In this document: piece by piece, positions 12,802 through 22,082 of the stretch | How positions within the stretch are numbered: the stretch's first letter is position 1 | Layout of the letters: every line of letters begins with the position of its first letter | Program-made: the position numbers and the translations under genes | The notes under the pieces: generated by a model | What the model saw: the letters and a program-made list of their open reading frames with translations, nothing else | The model's database searches: none | What the model was told of the DNA's origin: nothing | NCBI RefSeq assembly: GCF_019285775.1 | Contig: NZ_CP079105.1 | Coordinates: 2,728,001-2,792,000, forward strand | From: Skermania piniformis | GTDB lineage: Bacteria > Actinomycetota > Actinomycetes > Mycobacteriales > Mycobacteriaceae | DNA length: 64,000 bases | Reading direction: 5' to 3'

Positions 12802-14451
12802 CTATGACCTGGTTCGGGTAGCGCGCAGGATCACGTCATCCACGTGGTGGGTGCTCGCCGCGCCGGCCGGGCGCGGGCGGGTCTCGTAGGTCTCGATCCG
12901 CCAGGTATCCGGTTGAGCACGAAGCGCTTCGGCGATCTCGTCGACGCCGACGAACGCCTCCAGGTCGAACATCCGGGTCTGGGTCGCCACATCGACCGGC
13001 TCCCGCATCGGGGCCTGGTCGTGGTGGACCACGAGCAGCGTGCCGCCCGGCGCGACGGCGTCGAGCAGGCTGCGCAGACCGCGCTGATCCGGCGAGCGTT
13101 TGAAGGAGCCGTACTGCAACGAGACCAGATCGAAGGTCGCCGAGCCGAACGGGGCCGGATCGCCCGCATCGCTTCGCACCAGATCGACGGCGAGTCCGCG
13201 CCGCTCCGCCTCGGCTCGCGCCCGGTCGAGCGCACGCGCGGAAATGTCGGTGGCGGTGACCTTCCAGCCCTGCTCGGCCAGCCACAACGCGTCCGCACCC
13301 TCACCGGCACCGACGTCGAGTGCCCGGCCCGGAGTCAGTTCGATGACCTCGCGCACCAGGGTGCCGTTCGGATTGCCGCTCCACGCCCGCTCCGGCCCAG
13401 AGTAACGGTGGTCCCAGTCGACCGCCTCGCCGGAACGACGGGCACCGCGCAGGTCCTGCTCGGCGAGGCTGAACGCGATCATCGCGCCGACCTGACTTCC
13501 CTGGGCGGCCGCGGGCAACACCTGCAAGCTCGGGTCGGTGAGGTTGCCGGCCGCATAGATCCCCGGTACGGCGGTCTCGCCGCGCGGATCGACCGCCAGC
13601 ACGTCGCCGGCCCCGGACGGATGCGGGGTGGTGGCGAGCCCGACACCGGCGAGGACGTCGGCTCGGGCGCGAAAGAGCGCGCCGACCACCACCGCGTCGG
13701 CGTCGAGGACCCGGCCGTCGGTCAGTTCCACCCCGGACACCGTGTCGTCGGACCGGGTGAGCACCCGCCGCACGGCGCTCCGTTCGATCACCACCCCGGA
13801 GCCGGCCAGCGCGTCGACCATCTCGGTGTCCACTCCGGCCGGCTCGTGCAACACGACGGTCAGTCGGTCGGTCAGATGCCGGAACAGCAGGGTCGGGTGC
13901 AGACCCGACGGGTGGGTGACGATCTGCACCAGGCGCTGGTCACGCACCTCGAAACCGTGGCAGAAAGGGCAATGGATCACGCCGCGGCCCCACTGTTCGG
14001 CGACCCCGTCGATATCGGGTATCTCATCGCGCAGCCCGGTGGCCGCCAGCACCCGCCGCGCCACCAGCGTGTGCCCGCCGGTGAGATCGAGCCGAAACCG
14101 TCCGTCGTCGAGCCGCCACACTCCGGTGACCCGCCCGGTCAGCACTTCCCCGCCGTGGCCGCGCACCTCGGCACGCCCGGCCGCGCGCAGATCATCGGGC
14201 GCAATCCCCTCGTGTCCCAGGAAACCGTGCATATGTCCGGCCGCAGCATTGCGCGGGGTGCCGTCGTCGACCACCACGACACCACGCCGCTGCCGGGAAA
14301 GCTGCAGTGCAGCGGCCAGTCCGGCTGCCGAGCCACCGATCACCGCGACGTCGCAGTGCCGCTCGATCGTCGGCGGTCGGCCGGAATCGTGCTGATGGTG
14401 GTCGTGCTGCTGATGATGGTCGGGACAGCCCTCGCCGCGGCGCTCGCTCAT
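12802..14451 (-). CDS. Fusion of thioredoxin-reductase-like FAD oxidoreductase and SAM methyltransferase
   Basis: The 549-residue, two-domain protein starts at ATG 14449-14451. Residues 1-30 hold a His-rich stretch (HHQQHDHHQHD). Residues about 33-335 are a pyridine nucleotide-disulfide oxidoreductase: VAVIGGSAAGLAAALQLSRQ (FAD), HCPFCHGFEV (redox CPFC) and GIYAAGNLTDPS. Residues about 350-549 form a class I methyltransferase (ALDVGAGEGADALWLAEQG, motif I). Such fusions are known in actinobacterial databases, but their substrate is not established to my knowledge. The CPFC pair suggests disulfide chemistry or oxidation of a thiol coupled to methyl transfer; that is inference. The His-rich start hints at metal binding. 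Confidence 0.88.
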   Translation of the reverse strand: MSERRGEGCPDHHQQHDHHQHDSGRPPTIERHCDVAVIGGSAAGLAAALQLSRQRRGVVVVDDGTPRNAAAGHMHGFLGHEGIAPDDLRAAGRAEVRGHGGEVLTGRVTGVWRLDDGRFRLDLTGGHTLVARRVLAATGLRDEIPDIDGVAEQWGRGVIHCPFCHGFEVRDQRLVQIVTHPSGLHPTLLFRHLTDRLTVVLHEPAGVDTEMVDALAGSGVVIERSAVRRVLTRSDDTVSGVELTDGRVLDADAVVVGALFRARADVLAGVGLATTPHPSGAGDVLAVDPRGETAVPGIYAAGNLTDPSLQVLPAAAQGSQVGAMIAFSLAEQDLRGARRSGEAVDWDHRYSGPERAWSGNPNGTLVREVIELTPGRALDVGAGEGADALWLAEQGWKVTATDISARALDRARAEAERRGLAVDLVRSDAGDPAPFGSATFDLVSLQYGSFKRSPDQRGLRSLLDAVAPGGTLLVVHHDQAPMREPVDVATQTRMFDLEAFVGVDEIAEALRAQPDTWRIETYETRPRPAGAASTHHVDDVILRATRTRS

Positions 14452-14471
14452 AGGGTCGACGGTACGGCGCG

Positions 14472-15461
14472 TCACCGCGGCGGGCCGCCCACACCACTCG
14501 GCGGCGGGCCGCCCAGACCACTCGGCGGCGGGCCGCTCGGCGGCTCACCACCCGGGCCACCGGACCCTGCCGGCCCGCCGGAACCTCCCGGCGGCCCACC
14601 CGGACCACCACCGGCACCGGGGGCCTGGGTGTTCTGTGACTTGTCCGCCACGCCGATAGTGATCGACACTTCGGTCCCCGACTGCGGCGTGCCGGACACC
14701 GTCGCCAGCTCCGCATCCCACCCGTCGCTGAAGACATTGTCGCTGGACAGCGACACCCGCGACAGGTTCTGCACGCTCTGCTCGTAACCCGCAGTCGCAT
14801 AAACCGACTCGCACACCTCTTGCGGCAGAGCAATCTGCGAGGTGAGCCGCGCATTGTCCCCGGCCACCGCCGATTCCAGCGAGTCGAACACCTCGAAGTG
14901 AATGTGCGGCCAACGGCCGGAGTAGCAGGCCGGGAAGATCGAGGTGAACCTGACCACCCCGGACGCATCGGCTACCTGGACCCCGCGTAGATAGTTCTGG
15001 TCCTTCACGCCGTAGAGCGAGTACTGTCCGGCGCGGTCGCAATGCCAGACGTAGATCGCCATCCCGGCGCCAACCACCCCGTTCTTCGCAAGATCCTGCA
15101 TCGTCATCGTTAAGGTCATCGAAACACCCTGCGCTGTACCTGAATACGATCCGAAGCTAGCTGTGATATCAGAACGGACGACGCCGGACTCGATCAGCAC
15201 GTTGGGCCCGTTGCTGCCGTCACCGGGATAGGGGCCTGCGGTCTCTTCCGGAGCGGCGGCGACGGTTCCGGCCGCACCAGACGCGGCCGTCGTGCCGGAG
15301 TTTACGCCGGTCGTGGCCGTCGACGCCGTACCCGAATCCGTGCCGCCGGTCGAGCACGCCGCGGCCACGGTTGCGGTGCCGGCCGCGCCGACCAACGCCA
15401 GCAACCGCCGCCGCGACATCACCCGCAGGTCATGGGCCAGACCCAGATCATGCTCGTGCAT
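14472..15461 (-). CDS. Exported intradiol ring-cleavage dioxygenase-like lipoprotein with Gly/Pro tail
   Basis: The protein of about 329 residues starts at ATG 15459-15461 behind AGGTGG; GTG 15473 is an alternative. MSRRRLLALVGAAGTATVAAACS combines a twin-arginine-like start with a lipobox (AAAC), so it is probably exported and lipid-anchored. GPYPGDGSNGPNVL, AIYVWHCDRAGQYSLYG and SGRWPHIHFEVF match intradiol dioxygenases (Tyr and two His Fe3+ ligands can be seen). The last 50 residues are Gly/Pro repeats, encoded by near-identical GC-rich repeats at 14478-14545. Members of this exported group have no agreed substrate; ring cleavage activity is inferred from fold. Confidence 0.85.
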   Translation of the reverse strand: MHEHDLGLAHDLRVMSRRRLLALVGAAGTATVAAACSTGGTDSGTASTATTGVNSGTTAASGAAGTVAAAPEETAGPYPGDGSNGPNVLIESGVVRSDITASFGSYSGTAQGVSMTLTMTMQDLAKNGVVGAGMAIYVWHCDRAGQYSLYGVKDQNYLRGVQVADASGVVRFTSIFPACYSGRWPHIHFEVFDSLESAVAGDNARLTSQIALPQEVCESVYATAGYEQSVQNLSRVSLSSDNVFSDGWDAELATVSGTPQSGTEVSITIGVADKSQNTQAPGAGGGPGGPPGGSGGPAGSGGPGGEPPSGPPPSGLGGPPPSGVGGPPR

Positions 15462-15593
15462 CAGCACTGCCACCTTTCGTCGTCGCGATGTCTTCCCCGC
15501 GATGTCGCTACGACGCTAGAAGCTCCGGGAACCCGATGCCCGGATGTCGGCTGGAAGTCGGCTGTGAGTCCGCTGGGTGGCTGAGCGCGACAG

Positions 15594-16865
15594 CTACTGC
15601 GATCGCGTGCGGCGGGCGCAGCGCGGATCGGTCACCGCACACCGGACACCCGCGATCAGCCGGTCGATGTCGTCGATCGTGGTGCCGAGTCCGATCGACG
15701 CGCGTACCGCTCCGTCGGAGCATCCGAGCGCGGCAAGCAGCGGATGCGCACAGAACTTTCCGGCCCGAACACCGACGCCGAACTCGTTCGAAAGCAACTC
15801 GGCGACCGCCGCCGGATCACAGCCGGCCACGACGAAGGACACGATGCCGACGACGTCGCCGTCGTCGTGCCAGATACGCAACGTGCGCAGCCCGTCGATG
15901 CTCTCGAGACCGCGCCGCAGGCGATCGGTCAGCGTCTGCTCGTCGCGGACGAGCGCCCCCCGATCCGTGGCCGCCAACACCTCGCAGGCAGCGGCGAATG
16001 CGATGGCGCCGAGCACATTCGGAGTTCCACCTTCGTGCCTGGCGGGACCGGTGTGCCAGTCCACACCCGACCGGGTAACCGCTGCCGAAGCACCACCGCC
16101 GGCGAGGTACGGCGGGGCGGCGTCGAGCCAGTCGGCGCGACCGATCAACACGCCGGTACCGAACGGCGCGTACAGCTTGTGGCCCGATGCCACCAGATAG
16201 TCGATCCCACTGGCACAGAGGTCGATCCGGCGGTGCGGCGCGAGCTGGGCGGCGTCGATCAGTATTCGGGCGCCGTGCCGGTGTGCCAACCTGGCCAACT
16301 CCCCGATCGGGAGCACCTCGCCGGTGACGTTGGATGCCCCGGTCACCGCGAGCAACGCGGCGGGCCGAGCCGAAAGCTCCTGCTCGAGCGCCGCCAGCGT
16401 GTCGGACCGGGTCGCGGCGACCGGGACCACCCGGCGTCGGGCCCACGGCAGGAAGTTGGCGTGGTGCTCGATCTCCAACACCACGACATCGCCTGGTACA
16501 CAACGGGACAACAAGTTCAGCGCGTCGGTGGTGTTGCGGGTGAAGCAGACGTGATATCCGGGTTCGGCGGCACCGAAGAACCGGGCGATCGTGTCGCGGG
16601 CTCGCTCGTAGCGGTCGGTAGTGACCCGCGACGGCGCACCGGCACCACGATGCACACTCGCATAGCTCGGCAGCGCCGACCGCACTGCGTCGACCACCCG
16701 TTCCAGCGCCGGCGCGCTCGCCGCATAGTCGAAGTTCGCATACGCGCAGGTTCGGCTGTCGGCCAAAGGAACTCGGAGACCGTCATCCACCAGGCGAAGC
16801 GTCGTGGTGTCGACTCGCTCGTCGACGGCGAGGGCAACATCAGGATCGATCAGCAGGGTTGTCAT
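15594..16865 (-). CDS. Class V aminotransferase / cysteine desulfurase-like PLP enzyme
   Basis: This 423-residue fold-type I PLP enzyme starts at ATG 16863-16865 behind GGAAGGA. Motifs include FDYAASAPALERVVDAV (N-terminal arm), LEIEHHANFLPWARR (ring-stacking His region), ILIDAAQLAPHRRIDL (PLP Asp) and VASGHKLYAPFGTGVLIG (Schiff-base Lys). The late GVRAGKFCAHPLL supplies a Cys in the region used by SufS-type desulfurases. A SAM-IV riboswitch in its leader ties expression to S-adenosylmethionine, so a role in sulfur amino-acid metabolism is the best inference; the substrate could be cysteine or another amino acid. Monocistronic in appearance. Confidence 0.88.
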   Translation of the reverse strand: MTTLLIDPDVALAVDERVDTTTLRLVDDGLRVPLADSRTCAYANFDYAASAPALERVVDAVRSALPSYASVHRGAGAPSRVTTDRYERARDTIARFFGAAEPGYHVCFTRNTTDALNLLSRCVPGDVVVLEIEHHANFLPWARRRVVPVAATRSDTLAALEQELSARPAALLAVTGASNVTGEVLPIGELARLAHRHGARILIDAAQLAPHRRIDLCASGIDYLVASGHKLYAPFGTGVLIGRADWLDAAPPYLAGGGASAAVTRSGVDWHTGPARHEGGTPNVLGAIAFAAACEVLAATDRGALVRDEQTLTDRLRRGLESIDGLRTLRIWHDDGDVVGIVSFVVAGCDPAAVAELLSNEFGVGVRAGKFCAHPLLAALGCSDGAVRASIGLGTTIDDIDRLIAGVRCAVTDPRCARRTRSQ

Positions 16866-16871
16866 GGCATA

Positions 16872-16905
16872 TCCTTCCGATGAAGGACTCGCTCGTGAGG
16901 AGTCC
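16872..16905 (-). promoter_or_regulatory. Putative riboswitch expression platform: overlapping hairpins over the ribosome binding site
   Basis: On the minus strand, GGACTC pairs with GAGTCC (hairpin A, 16885-16905). Immediately after, TCCTTC pairs perfectly with GAAGGA around ATCG (hairpin B, 16872-16887). Hairpin B contains the Shine-Dalgarno GGAAGGA of the aminotransferase. The two share bases 16885-16887 (TCC), so they cannot both form fully. This looks like translational on/off switching by SD sequestration. The pairing is read directly; the switching is inferred. Confidence 0.65.
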
Positions 16906-17020
16906 GCGCTTGCCACGGGCCCATGTGGACGCGCGACCTGGTCGTCACCCGGAGCACCCCACCGCGGAGGAGGGTTGCCGTCCAGCGAGCCGGGGCTTGA
17001 TGCTGGAACTCATGACCTGG
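16904..17020 (-). ncRNA. SAM-IV riboswitch aptamer
   Basis: Reading the minus strand from 17020, the leader shows GGTCATGAGTTCCAGC, then TCAAGCCCCGGCTCGCTGG, GGCAACCCTCC, GCGGTGGGGTGCTCCGGGTGA, and finally GGCAAGCGCGG. These segments in this order match the SAM-IV riboswitch class described in actinobacteria, which shares the SAM-I core but has its own pseudoknot arrangement. It binds S-adenosylmethionine and normally lowers expression of sulfur-metabolism genes. It lies 40 bases upstream of the class V aminotransferase start. Identification is from remembered consensus; a covariance-model scan was not run. Confidence 0.88.
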
Positions 17021-17197
17021 CATAGAGATTGGCAGAGGTTCGGTGGCGCTGTCAAGCGCAGTTCGTTCGGACGGGCGAAGTAGTCCGCTGCGTGGCCGGC
17101 CGCCGACGCGACCCCTGCCCGGCCACGACCGCGACAACCAGTTTCTGGATCACTTCCACACCCGGTCCACGGCGCCAGTCCGGTCCGGCAGGCGAGA

Positions 17198-17857
17198 TCA
17201 GGCCCGCGCTGAAACCGCCAACGACCGGTGCACCGGCCCCGCCACACTCTCGGCGGCATCGGCGAGCACCGTGGCAACCTGGCCCCGAGACACCTTGCGT
17301 CCGACGACCTCGCCGGTCTCCGACACGAACGCACCGGCGCCGACTCGACTGTCGTGCAGGTGAATCGGCTGCACGATCACCCAGTCCAGCCCGCTGGCCC
17401 GCACGAGCTGCTCCTGCCGTTCATGATCGGCGGCCTGCCCCTTGATCAGCACGGCGAAGAACAGCCGGTCGACCACTCCGAGCCGGCCGGCGGTCGCTCC
17501 GACACCGTAGGTGCTCTGCACCACGAGCCGATGGATCCCGTTGCGCTGCATGGCAGCAATCACATGACGGGTGCCGGCACTACGCACATCCGCGGCGGTG
17601 CCGGCGGGACCACGCAACCGGACCCGCAGTGGGTTCTCGCTGATGCCCAGTGCGATCACGACCGCGTCATGACCCGGCACCACCGCGTCCACGGCCGCCG
17701 GATCGGTCGCATCCCCGTCGACAGCCCGCAGTTGTGGCGCGGTAGCCAACCCGCTTGCGTGCCGGGAGAACGCAGTGACCCGATGGCCGCGAGCGAGCAA
17801 CTCGGCGACCACCGCGCGGCCGCTACCACCGGTGGCTCCGATGACCAGTACGTTCAT
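17198..17857 (-). CDS. NmrA/SDR-like NAD(P)-binding reductase
   Basis: The 219-residue protein starts at ATG 17855-17857. MNVLVIGATGGSGRAVVAELLARGHRVTAFSR is the N-terminal dinucleotide-binding motif (GATGGSG), followed by DGDATDPAAVDAVVPGHDAVVIALG. It lacks a clear YxxxK pair, placing it with atypical SDR/NmrA proteins that act as oxidoreductases or redox sensors. The open frame upstream to 18418 is antisense to the AraC gene. It faces the AraC regulator across 84 bases, so that regulator may control it. Substrate unknown. Confidence 0.85.
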   Translation of the reverse strand: MNVLVIGATGGSGRAVVAELLARGHRVTAFSRHASGLATAPQLRAVDGDATDPAAVDAVVPGHDAVVIALGISENPLRVRLRGPAGTAADVRSAGTRHVIAAMQRNGIHRLVVQSTYGVGATAGRLGVVDRLFFAVLIKGQAADHERQEQLVRASGLDWVIVQPIHLHDSRVGAGAFVSETGEVVGRKVSRGQVATVLADAAESVAGPVHRSLAVSARA

Positions 17858-17941
17858 GGCGAACACATCCTCTCTACGGTGATGCTCCACGGCGAGAACA
17901 TCGACATAAGTCCACGCTAAGCGTCCTGTTGCGGACGATCT

Positions 17942-18928
17942 ATGCCAGATAGTCTCGATGACATGTCCATTCGTCCCGATCCTCCGGATCAACCGTGGCA
18001 GCCACGGGACCGGCTCGGCGAGGCGCTCTACCTGGTGCGGATGCGCGGGGTGTTCTATTCGCAAACCGACGCGACGGCACCGTGGGGCCTGGACCTCCCC
18101 CCGTTCGCGGACTGCCTCGCCTTCCACGTGGTCACCCATGGCCACTGCCGGCTCGAAGTCGCGGACTCGCCGCCGGTGCTGCTCCGCGCCGGCGATCTGG
18201 CACTGGTACCGCACGGCCGGGGCCATCTGCTGCGCAGCGAAGCCGGTGCCGCGATCATCGGCCGGGTGGACGAGCTCCCCCAGCTGATGGTGAGCGAACA
18301 CTATTCGCTGTTGCGTTGCGGTGGCGGTGGGGCGGCTACCACGCTCATCTGCGGGGTCGTCGGTTTCGACGAGCCGGCAGTCGGCCGGGTGCTGGACGTG
18401 CTGCCGCCGGTCATCCACGTCGAACCCGGCGACGCGCAGGCCCGCATCCAGGATGCGGTGCGGCTGATGACAGCCGAACTCCGCGAGCTACGGCCCGGCG
18501 GCGAAGCGGTTACGACGCGACTCGCCGACATCCTCGTTATCGAAGCCATTCGCTCCTGGCTCGAGCTGGACCCGGCCGCACACTCCGGATGGCTGGGCGC
18601 CCTGGAAGATCCGCAGATCGGCCGGGCGATCGGCGCGGTGCACCGGAATCCAGGCGGGCCCTGGACGGTCGAGTCGCTCGCCCGGGAGGCGGCGATGTCC
18701 CGCTCCGCTTTCGCCGCTCGATTCACCGAGCTCGTCGGCGAGTCGGCGATGCGGTATGTCACCCGGTACCGGATGGAACTCGCGCAAGCCCGCTTGGCGC
18801 GCGGCGACACCACGGTCGCTGAGGTCGCCCGGAACCTCGGCTATCTGTCCGAAGCATCGTTCAGTCGAGCCTTCACCCGCGCGACCGGCAGCACGCCCGG
18901 AGCACTACGCCCCCGCGCCGCAGGCTGA
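17942..18928 (+). CDS. AraC family transcriptional regulator
   Basis: The protein of up to 328 residues has an N-terminal cupin-type sensor domain (about 25-200; FADCLAFHVVTHGHCRLEV, LLRAGDLALVPHGRGH) of the AraC-binding-like-2 kind, and a C-terminal double HTH (about 225-322; WTVESLAREAAMSRSAFAARF and TTVAEVARNLGYLSEASFSRAFTR). ATG 17942 or 17963 could be the start; neither has a strong ribosome binding site. It is divergent from the NmrA-like reductase, the likely target. Effector unknown. Confidence 0.9.
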   Translation: MPDSLDDMSIRPDPPDQPWQPRDRLGEALYLVRMRGVFYSQTDATAPWGLDLPPFADCLAFHVVTHGHCRLEVADSPPVLLRAGDLALVPHGRGHLLRSEAGAAIIGRVDELPQLMVSEHYSLLRCGGGGAATTLICGVVGFDEPAVGRVLDVLPPVIHVEPGDAQARIQDAVRLMTAELRELRPGGEAVTTRLADILVIEAIRSWLELDPAAHSGWLGALEDPQIGRAIGAVHRNPGGPWTVESLAREAAMSRSAFAARFTELVGESAMRYVTRYRMELAQARLARGDTTVAEVARNLGYLSEASFSRAFTRATGSTPGALRPRAAG

Positions 18929-19001
18929 CGAGACGACCCATCAGGGAGACCGGGATACCCGTACCGGGCCTTCTTGTCGAGAAGATCCGCACTCCCCGAC
19001 T

Positions 19002-21191
19002 TCAGAGCATGCAGCTGACGCAGCCCTCGACCTCGGTTCCCTCCAGCGCCATCTGCCGCAACCGGATGTAGTAGAGCGTCTTGATCCCCTTGCGCCACGC
19101 GTAGATCTGCGCCCGGTTGAGGTCGCGGGTGGTGGCGGTGTCCTTGAAGAACAAGGTCAGCGACAGGCCCTGGTCGACATGCTGGGTGGCCGCGGCGTAG
19201 GTGTCGATGATCTTCTCGTAGCCGATCTCGTAGGCATCCTCGTAATACTCGAGATTGTCGTTGGTCAGGTACGGCGCCGGATAGTAGACCCGGCCGATCT
19301 TGCCTTCCTTGCGGATCTCGATCTTCGAAGCGACCGGGTGGATCGAGCTGGTCGAGTGATTGATATAGCTGATCGAACCGGTCGGCGGCACCGCCTGCAA
19401 GTTCTGGTTGTACAGCCCGTACTCGGCCACGTCGGCTTTCAGCGCGGACCAGTCCTGTTGAGTCGGAATCGCCACCCCCGCATCGGCAAACAGCTGCGCG
19501 ACCCGCTCGGTCTTCGGCAGCCACGCTCGTTCGGTGTACTTGTCGAAGAACTCCCCCGACGCATACTTCGATTCCGGGAACCCTTTGAATTGCGAACCAC
19601 GTTCGCGAGCAATCCGATTCGATGCCCGCAGAGCGTGGTACAGCACGGTGTAGAAGTAGATATCGGTGAAGTCGATACCTTCCTCGGAACCGTAGTGGAT
19701 CCGCTCGCGAGCGAGATAGCCGTGCAGATTCATCTGACCCAGCCCGATCGCATGAGAATCATTGTTGCCCTGCTCGATCGAGGGAACCGAGTTGATGTGG
19801 GTCTGGTCCGACACCGCGGTCAACGCCCGGATCGCCGTCTCGATGGTCTGCGCGAAGTCCGGCGAGTCCATCGCCTTGGCGATGTTCAACGAACCCAGAT
19901 TGCACGAGATATCCTTGCCCACTTCGGAGTAGGACAGATCGTCGTTGTAGTGGGACGGTGTCGACACCTGTAAGATCTCCGAACACAAGTTCGAGTGAGT
20001 GATCTTGCCGGCAATCGGATTCGCCCGGTTCACCGTATCCTCGTACATGATGTACGGATAGCCGGACTCGAACTGCAACTCCGCGATGGTCTGGAAGAAC
20101 TCCCGTGCCTTGATCTTCGCCTTGCGAATCCGTCGATCGTCGACCATCTCGTGATACTTCTCGGTCACATCGATGTCGGCGAACGGCACGCCGTGGATGC
20201 GCTCGACGTCGTACGGCGAGAACAAGTACATGTCTTCGTTGCGCTTTGCCAGCTCGAACGTGATATCCGGGATCACCACGCCCAACGACAGTGTCTTGAT
20301 CCGGATCTTCTCGTCGGCGTTCTCCCGCTTGGTGTCGAGGAACCGATAGATGTCCGGGTGGTGCGCATGCAGGTATACCGCGCCGGCCCCCTGACGGGCG
20401 CCGAGCTGGTTGGCGTAGGAGAACGAATCCTCCAGCAACTTCATGATCGGGATGACCCCGGAGGATTGATTCTCGATCTTCTTGATCGGCGCACCGTGCT
20501 CCCGGATGTTGGACAGCAGCAGCGCCACCCCGCCGCCCCGTTTGGATAGCTGCAGCGCCGAATTGATTGCTCGCCCAATGGATTCCATATTATCTTCGAT
20601 GCGGAGCAGGAAACAGCTCACCGGCTCACCGCGCTGTCGCTTACCCGAGTTGAGGAAGGTCGGCGTGGCCGGCTGGAAACGGCCGGAGATGATCTCCTCG
20701 ACCAATTGCCTGGCCAGCGTCTCGTCACCGGCGGCCAGAGTGAGCGCCACCATGCAGACGCGGTCCTCGAACCGCTCCAGATATCGCTTGCCGTCGAACG
20801 TCTTGAGCGTGTACGAGGTGTAGTACTTGAACGCGCCGAGAAAAGTCGGGAACCGGAACTTCTTCGCATAGGCCAGATCCAGCAGGGACTTTACAAAATT
20901 GCGGGTGTACTGGTCGAGCACTTCGCGCTCGTAGTAGTTCTCCCGGATCAGATAGTCGAGCTTTTCGTCGACGTTGTGGAAGAACACCGTGTTCTGGTTC
21001 ACGTGCTGCAGAAAATATTGCTGCGCGGCTGCGCGGTCCTTGTCGAACTGGATCTCGCCGTCCGGTCCGTACAAGTTCAGCATCGCGTTCAGTGCGTGGT
21101 AATCGAGCTCCCCAGCCGAGTCGTTGTCGCGAACGGCGACGTGCTCTATCCGGCCCGCACTTCCGGCCGGTGCAGTCGTTGCTGTTGCCAA
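19002..21191 (-). CDS. nrdE: Class Ib ribonucleotide reductase alpha subunit NrdE
   Basis: The 729-residue catalytic subunit reduces ribonucleoside diphosphates to deoxy forms. It shows the short class Ib N-terminus without an ATP cone ([20 protein letters not shown]), [15 protein letters not shown] (active-site Asn-Leu-Cys-Glu) and the C-terminal redox pair GCVSCML that accepts electrons from NrdH. Start [13 protein letters not shown] overlaps nrdI by 46 bases, supporting co-translation. Third gene of nrdH-nrdI-nrdE. Likely repressed by NrdR when deoxynucleotides are abundant. Confidence 0.97.
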   Translation of the reverse strand: MATATTAPAGSAGRIEHVAVRDNDSAGELDYHALNAMLNLYGPDGEIQFDKDRAAAQQYFLQHVNQNTVFFHNVDEKLDYLIRENYYEREVLDQYTRNFVKSLLDLAYAKKFRFPTFLGAFKYYTSYTLKTFDGKRYLERFEDRVCMVALTLAAGDETLARQLVEEIISGRFQPATPTFLNSGKRQRGEPVSCFLLRIEDNMESIGRAINSALQLSKRGGGVALLLSNIREHGAPIKKIENQSSGVIPIMKLLEDSFSYANQLGARQGAGAVYLHAHHPDIYRFLDTKRENADEKIRIKTLSLGVVIPDITFELAKRNEDMYLFSPYDVERIHGVPFADIDVTEKYHEMVDDRRIRKAKIKAREFFQTIAELQFESGYPYIMYEDTVNRANPIAGKITHSNLCSEILQVSTPSHYNDDLSYSEVGKDISCNLGSLNIAKAMDSPDFAQTIETAIRALTAVSDQTHINSVPSIEQGNNDSHAIGLGQMNLHGYLARERIHYGSEEGIDFTDIYFYTVLYHALRASNRIARERGSQFKGFPESKYASGEFFDKYTERAWLPKTERVAQLFADAGVAIPTQQDWSALKADVAEYGLYNQNLQAVPPTGSISYINHSTSSIHPVASKIEIRKEGKIGRVYYPAPYLTNDNLEYYEDAYEIGYEKIIDTYAAATQHVDQGLSLTLFFKDTATTRDLNRAQIYAWRKGIKTLYYIRLRQMALEGTEVEGCVSCML

Positions 21192-21658
21192 AACAACCCC
21201 AATCCCTTACGGACACGCTCGACGTCGTCGACCGTTCCCATCAACTCGAATCGGTACAGATACGGCACCCCACACTTGGCCGAGATCACGTCGCCGGCTG
21301 CGCAGTAGGTGTCGCCGAAGTTGGTGTTGCCCGCCGCGATCACACCGCGCAGCAAGCCGCGGTTGTGCGGGTGGTTCAGGAAACGCACAACCGGCTTGGG
21401 CACGAACCCACGATCGCGGCCCGCGATGTGCATTCCGCCGCCATATGTGGGCGTGATGAGCACGAACTCCCCATCCACGCGAAAGTCGCCGGAGCGATCG
21501 TGCAGCGGGATGCGCGTCGCGGCGATCTCCAACCGATCGACGAACCGCCGGGTATTTTCCGATGCGCTGGAAAAGTACACCACCTGCCGGGGTGGCTCAC
21601 CGTCCGAGCGCCGCCCGAAAGACCCGGGCTCGGAGCATCGCGCCGACTTTTCGTTCAT
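21146..21658 (-). CDS. nrdI: Flavodoxin-like protein NrdI
   Basis: The 170-residue flavoprotein supplies oxidant for Mn-tyrosyl cofactor assembly in Nrd[19 protein letters not shown] is the FMN phosphate-binding loop, and [19 protein letters not shown] the second FMN loop. The N-terminal 24 residues before the domain are slightly long for the family; ATG 21656-21658 is the only good start. It lies 18 bases after nrdH and overlaps nrdE. Confidence 0.95.
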   Translation of the reverse strand: MNEKSARCSEPGSFGRRSDGEPPRQVVYFSSASENTRRFVDRLEIAATRIPLHDRSGDFRVDGEFVLITPTYGGGMHIAGRDRGFVPKPVVRFLNHPHNRGLLRGVIAAGNTNFGDTYCAAGDVISAKCGVPYLYRFELMGTVDDVERVRKGLGLFWQQQRLHRPEVRAG

Positions 21659-21676
21659 TCAGGCTCCGCCCGAACG

Positions 21677-21907
21677 TCAGGCCGCGACCGCGAGCGATCT
21701 GATCCGGTCCGGCCGAAAACCGGACCAGTGCGCGTCGCCGGCCACCACGACCGGAGCCTGCAGGTAACCCAGCGCCATCACATAGTCCCGGGCGTCCGGA
21801 TCCTCCGAGATATCGACCACCCGGTAGTCGATCCCTTCCTTGTCGAGGGCCCGATAGGTGGCATTGCACTGGACACATGCCGGCTTGGTGTACACCGTGA
21901 TCGTCAT
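21677..21907 (-). CDS. nrdH: Glutaredoxin-like protein NrdH
   Basis: The 76-residue redoxin is the electron donor of class Ib ribonucleotide reductase. MTITVYTKPACVQCNATYRA carries the CVQC redox motif, and HWSGFRPDRIRSL is the characteristic NrdH C-terminus that lets thioredoxin reductase reduce it. ATG 21905-21907 is chosen; the frame extends upstream only through the leader. First gene of the nrdHIE operon. Confidence 0.95.
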   Translation of the reverse strand: MTITVYTKPACVQCNATYRALDKEGIDYRVVDISEDPDARDYVMALGYLQAPVVVAGDAHWSGFRPDRIRSLAVAA

Positions 21908-22082
21908 CGGGTTCCCCTCGGTACTGGTTATGCGCTTGCTCGGCGCCGCTGCCGATCGCCGCCCGCGGCGGGTCGATCTTCCGGACACACATCTGCCGAT
22001 CACACCGCTCGTACGGCGACCCAACTACTGCTGGACGAGGCCTTGCGGCCCCTCACTGCCGTACAACCTCGGTGCCCTCCAG

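Noticed and set aside
17198..18418. 406-codon version of the NmrA-like reductase
   Set aside because: The first 187 codons are antisense to the AraC regulator; the dinucleotide fold starts at 17857.
18929..19001. Terminator between the AraC gene and nrdE
   Set aside because: Partial CCGGG/CCCG complementarities but no stable uninterrupted stem.
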